A DNA stretch of 16,413 bases from NCBI GenBank assembly GCA_964401845.1, contig CAYOAD010000079.1:1-16413 (forward strand), given 5' to 3'. A program made the translations under genes and the position numbers. The notes below the pieces were generated by a model. The model saw only the letters and a program-made list of their open reading frames with translations. It was not told the DNA's origin and did not search any database. Source of the DNA: CAYFKJ01 sp964401845 (GTDB lineage Bacteria; Pseudomonadota; Alphaproteobacteria; UBA2966). Below, piece by piece: positions 12,833 to 16,413 of the stretch. Numbering within the stretch: position 1 is the stretch's first letter; every line of letters starts with the position of its first letter.

Positions 12833-14035
12833 ATGTCCTTTATCGCCGAATCGCTGGGCCGTATCAAACCGTCGCCGACCGTGGCGCTCACGGGCAAAGT
12901 GGCCGAACTAAAAGCGGCTGGGCGCGATATCATCGGACTCGGCGCGGGCGAGCCCGATTTCGATACGCCCGACCACATCAAGGCCGCTGCCATCGAGGCC
13001 ATCAATCGCGGCGAGACCAAGTATACGGCGGTGTCGGGAACGGCGGCCGCGCGCCAGGCGGTGGCGGACAAGTTCAAGCGCGAAAACGACCTGGACTACG
13101 CCCTTGACCAGATCACCATCGGCTGCGGCGGCAAGGGCGTGCTTTACAACGCGATCATGGCAACCATTGATCCCGGCGACGAGGTCGTCATACCGGCGCC
13201 ATATTGGGTCTCCTACCCCGACATGGTGCTGCTGGCGGGCGGCACGCCGGTGATCGTCGAGGCCGGCATCAACGCCGGTTTCAAGATGAGCCCCGAAGCG
13301 CTGGAAGACGCCATCACTCCCCGGACAAAGTGGCTGATCCTGAACTCGCCTTCCAACCCGACCGGTGCGGCCTACGACAGGGCCGAGTTGCAGGCGCTGG
13401 CGGAGGTGCTGAAACGCCATCCCCATGTACGGATCATGTCGGATGACATTTACGAACACATTATCTACGACGATTTTGAGTTCTTCACGATCGCTCAGGT
13501 CGATCCGGAACTCTATGACCGCACGCTGACCGTCAACGGCCTGGCCAAGGCCTATGCGATGACGGGATGGCGGGTCGGCTATGCCGGCGGGCCCAAGGAC
13601 ATCATCGCGGCGATCAACAAAGTGCAATCGCAGTCGACCACCCACACCAGTTCGATTTCGCAGGCGGCGACCATCGAGGCCCTGAACGGTCCCCAGGAAT
13701 TCATGAAGGAGTGGGTCGAAACCTTCCGCACCCGGCGCGACCTGGTGGTCGAAGCGCTCGACGGAATGACGGGACTGTCGTGCCCCATGCCCAAGGGTGC
13801 GTTCTATGTCTTCCCCAGTTGCGCCGGCACCATCGGCAAGAAAGCGCTGGACGGCACGGTGATCGAGGACGACAGCGCCTTCGTGACGGCTTTGCTCGAG
13901 GCCGAAGGCATTGCCGCCGTCCAGGGTGTCGCATTCGGCCTGTCACCGCATTTCCGGGTGTCCTATGCCACGTCGACGGAAAATCTCAACGAAGCCATGA
14001 CGCGTATTGCACGGTTTTGCGATTCTTTGAGCTAG
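12833..14035 (+). CDS. aatA: Aspartate aminotransferase (class I PLP enzyme, subgroup Ib)
   Basis: This 400-residue cytosolic enzyme transfers the amino group between aspartate and 2-oxoglutarate, and may also act on other amino acids such as prephenate-derived or aromatic substrates. Visible motifs are GLGAGEPDFDTPDHI (35-49), APYWVSYPD (122-130), SNPTG with N175, and D204-x-x-Y207 in SDDIYEH for the PLP ring. The Schiff-base lysine is K239 in NGLAKAYAMTGWR. R375 in FRVSYA binds the substrate alpha-carboxylate. Length and motifs match AatA-type enzymes of alphaproteobacteria. The start is the ATG at 12833 with GAGGGGG five bases upstream; the frame continues open upstream to about 12476, but there it overlaps the lipoprotein gene and lacks family similarity. 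It is divergent from the lipoprotein and followed by an unrelated solute-binding protein. Confidence 0.95.
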   Translation: MSFIAESLGRIKPSPTVALTGKVAELKAAGRDIIGLGAGEPDFDTPDHIKAAAIEAINRGETKYTAVSGTAAARQAVADKFKRENDLDYALDQITIGCGGKGVLYNAIMATIDPGDEVVIPAPYWVSYPDMVLLAGGTPVIVEAGINAGFKMSPEALEDAITPRTKWLILNSPSNPTGAAYDRAELQALAEVLKRHPHVRIMSDDIYEHIIYDDFEFFTIAQVDPELYDRTLTVNGLAKAYAMTGWRVGYAGGPKDIIAAINKVQSQSTTHTSSISQAATIEALNGPQEFMKEWVETFRTRRDLVVEALDGMTGLSCPMPKGAFYVFPSCAGTIGKKALDGTVIEDDSAFVTALLEAEGIAAVQGVAFGLSPHFRVSYATSTENLNEAMTRIARFCDSLS

Positions 14036-14055
14036 AAACGGCTATTTTTCAGGCT

Positions 14056-14115
14056 GGAATAACAGGAGACCTTGACGGCCACGCGCGTTAGTTTATCTCC
14101 TTGGGTTCCTATTCC
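14056..14115. promoter_or_regulatory. Nested inverted repeats with a TTGACG promoter-like site
   Basis: The 96-bp gap after the aminotransferase gene holds two nested inverted pairs. They are GGAATA (14056-14061) with TATTCC (14110-14115), and inside them AGGAGA (14064-14069) with TCTCCT (14096-14101). Inside lies TTGACG (14072-14077), 16 bp before a weak -10, TATCTC (14094-14099), a candidate promoter for the solute-binding protein gene. There is no U-run, so an intrinsic terminator is unlikely. Confidence 0.3.
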
Positions 14116-14131
14116 TTGATAGATTTTCGCC

Positions 14132-15688
14132 GTGAATACTACGAGTAGCCGATTCGGGTGGGGGCGAGGCCGGTTTTTTTGGAAACTGATGTCGGCGCTC
14201 GTATTCGCGACGGTAATCGCCGCAAATTCCCTGCCCGTATCAGCCAAGTCGCCCAAACGCGGGAGTACCCTGACCGTCGCCCTTGAGACCGACGTCTTGA
14301 GTTTTGACGTGATCAAGGGCGGTACCTACGGTCAGTCCGGATTGGCTCCCGCCAACGCCATCATGGAGCCATTGATCGAGCAAACCAAGGATGGCAGCTA
14401 TTCGCCCGTTCTTGCGGCCTCCTGGAAGAAATCCTCGGACGGGAAATCGTACACCTTCAAGCTAAAAAGCGGCGTTCGCTTCCATGACGGCAAGAACTTT
14501 GCCGCCAAGGACGTTGTCGACCACTACAAACGGCTACTCAAGGCGCCGAAAAATTCGCCGTTGCGCAATTATCTGACGGCCCTGCGCGATGTCCAGGTGG
14601 TCGACCGTCTAACCGTCAAATTCAAACTTCGCTGGCCCTGGCCGACATTTTTACAGGCCATTTCGACCCGCGGTGAATTCAGTCTCATACCCTCACACCT
14701 GGCGGTTAAAAGCGGTCGGCAGCATCGCCGGCCGATCGGAACCGGACCGTTCAAGTTCGTCTCCTGGTCACCGGCCAAGAGCATCGTCGTCGAACGAAAC
14801 AACGATTATCGGGTCAAGGCCCAGCCCCGTCTCGATCGCATCGTTTTTCGCCTGATGCCGGATCACAAGAAACGCTTCGCCGCCCTCAAGAGCGGCAAGG
14901 TGGATGTGATCTGGAGCGGTATCGGAGAGCACATCGTCAAGGCCCGCAGGGATAAGAGCATCAGGACGCTGGTCCACGACGGCTCGGGCGCGGGCGTGAT
15001 CCTGCTCAATACGCGCAAACCGCCGCTCAACGATGCCCGGGTGCGCCAGGCTATCGCCCATGCCTGGAACCAGCGCCTCATCATTAAGAAAGTGAACAAG
15101 AACAATGTGCCGTTCGTCACGGACCCATACGGCAGCCGAATGAGATGCGGTCCGAGCGGATACCGGGAAAACGATGCGAACAAGGCCAAAACGTTGATCC
15201 GCAACTACGGAAAACCGGTCCGCCTAGAAATGATCCACACCGACACGCTGCGCGGCGACCTGCTGGGCGAGGCGACGCAGCAGCTTCTCAAGCAGGCCGG
15301 CATCAGCCTCCGGCTTACCGCGATGGAACAAAAACGGCTGCAAAAGGCGGTTTTCACGGGAAATTACATGGTTAGTCCCTGGATCATCCGCGATGCTCTT
15401 GATCAAGGGCTGCAAATGGCGGCGTTCACCTCCTCGAAGTCCTCATACAATCCAACTGGTGTCAAAAACGCGGAACTCGACAAACTGGCGCAAGCTCTGG
15501 GCGGCAATACCCGCGGCTCAAAACGGAAAAAGGCGTTTTGCCGGATCGCTGAAATCGTCAACGATCAGGCCATTGTGCTATGGCGTGGCGGCCTGCGCGT
15601 CCATGCTCTCATCCGAGCCGGTGTTAAAGGTGTGCCGCCGATCCGGGGACGCGTGATGCTGTTTCACACGGCCTGGCTGGATCGATAG
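14132..15688 (+). CDS. ABC-transporter solute-binding protein, family 5 (peptide/nickel type)
   Basis: This 518-residue periplasmic protein is of the SBP_bac_5 type (DppA/OppA/NikA-like), which captures oligopeptides or related ligands for an ABC importer. Signs are the N-terminal signal (hydrophobic 19-32, cleavage near VSA-KS at 38-39) and the start GSTLTVALETDVLSFDVIKG. The family hallmarks EPLIEQTKDGSYSPVLAASW (79-98), YTFKLKSGVRFHDGKNFAAK (107-126), RPIGTGPFKFVSW and NDARVRQAIAHAWN also appear. The GTG at 14132 lacks a clear Shine-Dalgarno; the ATG at 14189 is an alternative with a shorter n-region, and both leave a signal sequence. The protein is unusually rich in Lys/Arg for the family. 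No permease or ATPase gene is within the window, so it is an orphan here. The ligand is unknown. Confidence 0.93.
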   Translation: MNTTSSRFGWGRGRFFWKLMSALVFATVIAANSLPVSAKSPKRGSTLTVALETDVLSFDVIKGGTYGQSGLAPANAIMEPLIEQTKDGSYSPVLAASWKKSSDGKSYTFKLKSGVRFHDGKNFAAKDVVDHYKRLLKAPKNSPLRNYLTALRDVQVVDRLTVKFKLRWPWPTFLQAISTRGEFSLIPSHLAVKSGRQHRRPIGTGPFKFVSWSPAKSIVVERNNDYRVKAQPRLDRIVFRLMPDHKKRFAALKSGKVDVIWSGIGEHIVKARRDKSIRTLVHDGSGAGVILLNTRKPPLNDARVRQAIAHAWNQRLIIKKVNKNNVPFVTDPYGSRMRCGPSGYRENDANKAKTLIRNYGKPVRLEMIHTDTLRGDLLGEATQQLLKQAGISLRLTAMEQKRLQKAVFTGNYMVSPWIIRDALDQGLQMAAFTSSKSSYNPTGVKNAELDKLAQALGGNTRGSKRKKAFCRIAEIVNDQAIVLWRGGLRVHALIRAGVKGVPPIRGRVMLFHTAWLDR

Positions 15689-15765
15689 GCGCGGTGATTT
15701 TCCGCCAATACCCATAGCTCCATACGATCATTAGAGTCCTTTTTCCTTGCATGGCGCGCCCGCGC

Positions 15766-15791
15766 TTGAAAACATTGTCGCCAGATATAAC
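15766..15791 (+). promoter_or_regulatory. Candidate promoter of the EF-G-like gene
   Basis: TTGAAA (15766-15771) and TATAAC (15786-15791) lie in the 164-bp gap before the GTPase gene. The spacer is only 14 bp, shorter than ideal, so this is tentative. A GC-rich imperfect hairpin (CTGG/CCAG with flanking GCCG/CGGC, about 15797-15836) would lie in the 5' untranslated region and does not cover the Shine-Dalgarno. Confidence 0.25.
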
Positions 15792-15852
15792 AACAGCCGC
15801 CGCGGACCTGGCTAATCGGTGACCAGCGGCGCGAAACAGGTGAGGACGCGTT

Positions 15853-16413
15853 ATGGACGGTATAAGAGCCGAGGGGCCTCGGACGATTGCTTTGGTCGGG
15901 CCCTATCTCTCAGGCAAGACAACTCTGCTGGAAAATATTTTGTTCGTGACGGGGGCGGTCCATCGCAAGGGCACGGCGGCGCAACACAACATGGTCGGTG
16001 ATTCCAGTGACGAGGCGAAGGCGCACGAGATGGGCGTCGAACTCAACGTCGCCAGTTGTGAATACCTCGGAGACACCTACACGTTTCTTGATTGCCCCGG
16101 TTCCATTGAATTCGGACAGGAAGCGGCCAACGCACTGATCGGCGCGGACGCCGCGGTGGTGGTGTGCGAACCCGAAGCCGACAAGGTGATGGCTTTGTCG
16201 CCGACGCTGAAGATGCTCGACGATCTGGGTGTGCCGCGCTTTATTTTCGTCAACAAGATCGACCGCGCGACGGGCTCTGTCCGCGACCTGCTGGAAGCCC
16301 TGCAAACCGTGTCCAATCAGCCCCTGGTGCTGCGCCAGGTGCCGATTCGCGTCGGCGAGGAGATCACGGGCTATGTCGACCTGGCATCGGGCCGGGCCTA
16401 CGTCTACCGCGAC
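15853..16413 (+). CDS. EF-G-like translational GTPase, 3' end outside window
   Basis: The ATG at 15853, with GAGGA at 15842-15846, opens 187 codons that run off the window edge. The visible part is the GTPase domain of an EF-G paralogue of the kind common in Rhodospirillales, beginning RTIALVGPYLSGKTTLLENI. G1 is G16-P-Y-L-S-G-K22-T23, G3 is D80-C-P-G-S84 and G4 is N134-K-I-D137. Two residues differ from canonical EF-G. The G2 position (EMGVEL versus the usual ERGITI) has E63 instead of Thr, and S84 replaces the catalytic His of DTPGH. The protein may therefore bind GTP but hydrolyse it poorly or differently. Whether it acts on the ribosome cannot be judged from this part. Nothing upstream suggests cotranscription with the solute-binding protein gene (164-bp gap). 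Confidence 0.9.
   Translation, partial: MDGIRAEGPRTIALVGPYLSGKTTLLENILFVTGAVHRKGTAAQHNMVGDSSDEAKAHEMGVELNVASCEYLGDTYTFLDCPGSIEFGQEAANALIGADAAVVVCEPEADKVMALSPTLKMLDDLGVPRFIFVNKIDRATGSVRDLLEALQTVSNQPLVLRQVPIRVGEEITGYVDLASGRAYVYRD

Noticed and set aside
15689..15710. Hairpin GGCGCGG...CCGCC after the solute-binding protein as a terminator
   Set aside because: The stem needs a bulge and is not followed by a T-run.

Overview
The window looks like chromosomal DNA of an alphaproteobacterium, probably a Rhodospirillales-type free-living or marine heterotroph. This rests on the high GC content, the protein sequence style, frequent TTG/GTG starts, and the types of uvrB, aspartate aminotransferase and EF-G-like GTPase. 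The assignment is inferred from family resemblance; there is no rRNA or tRNA to anchor it. Genes are densely packed on both strands. I see no insertion sequence, phage gene, CRISPR array, tRNA or rRNA.

Layout. 1-981 (+) is the 3' part of an unrecognised, highly helical protein. 1005-2411 (-) is an exported TPR protein, downstream of an EamA/DMT drug/metabolite transporter (2454-3386, -). That transporter is divergent from an HxlR-family regulator (3532-3912, +), and the shared region carries an 18-bp direct repeat that is a good operator candidate. A small conserved hypothetical gene (3909-4253, -) overlaps the HxlR stop codon. Next come an alpha/beta hydrolase (4340-5047, +) and a two-gene minus-strand unit: a DUF4863/cupin-like protein (5535-6002) followed by a membrane-anchored c-type cytochrome (5055-5531). 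A receiver-domain-only protein (6276-6674, +) faces a stand-alone LuxR-type HTH protein (6687-6890, -). uvrB (7016-9196, -) follows.

Divergent from uvrB is a probable two-gene operon: a mandelate-racemase-family enzyme with the complete catalytic set (9301-10389) and a formate/nitrite-family channel (10406-11269). Facing it is a lipoprotein (11273-12658, -) whose cupredoxin-like domain appears to be split by a long acidic repeat region. Divergent from that are a PLP-dependent aspartate-type aminotransferase (12833-14035, +), an orphan family-5 ABC solute-binding protein (14132-15688, +) and the 5' part of an EF-G-like GTPase (15853 to window end, +).

Most of the window is core or ordinary accessory metabolism, transport and repair. 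The most unusual items are the split, ligand-poor cupredoxin lipoprotein with 17-residue DDPFA repeats, the tail-to-tail pair of a receiver-only and an HTH-only regulator (with a well-placed small ORF in frame before the receiver), and an EF-G paralogue lacking the usual G2 threonine and catalytic histidine. Neighbouring convergent genes are separated by only 3-23 bp or overlap, and no convincing shared terminators are visible.
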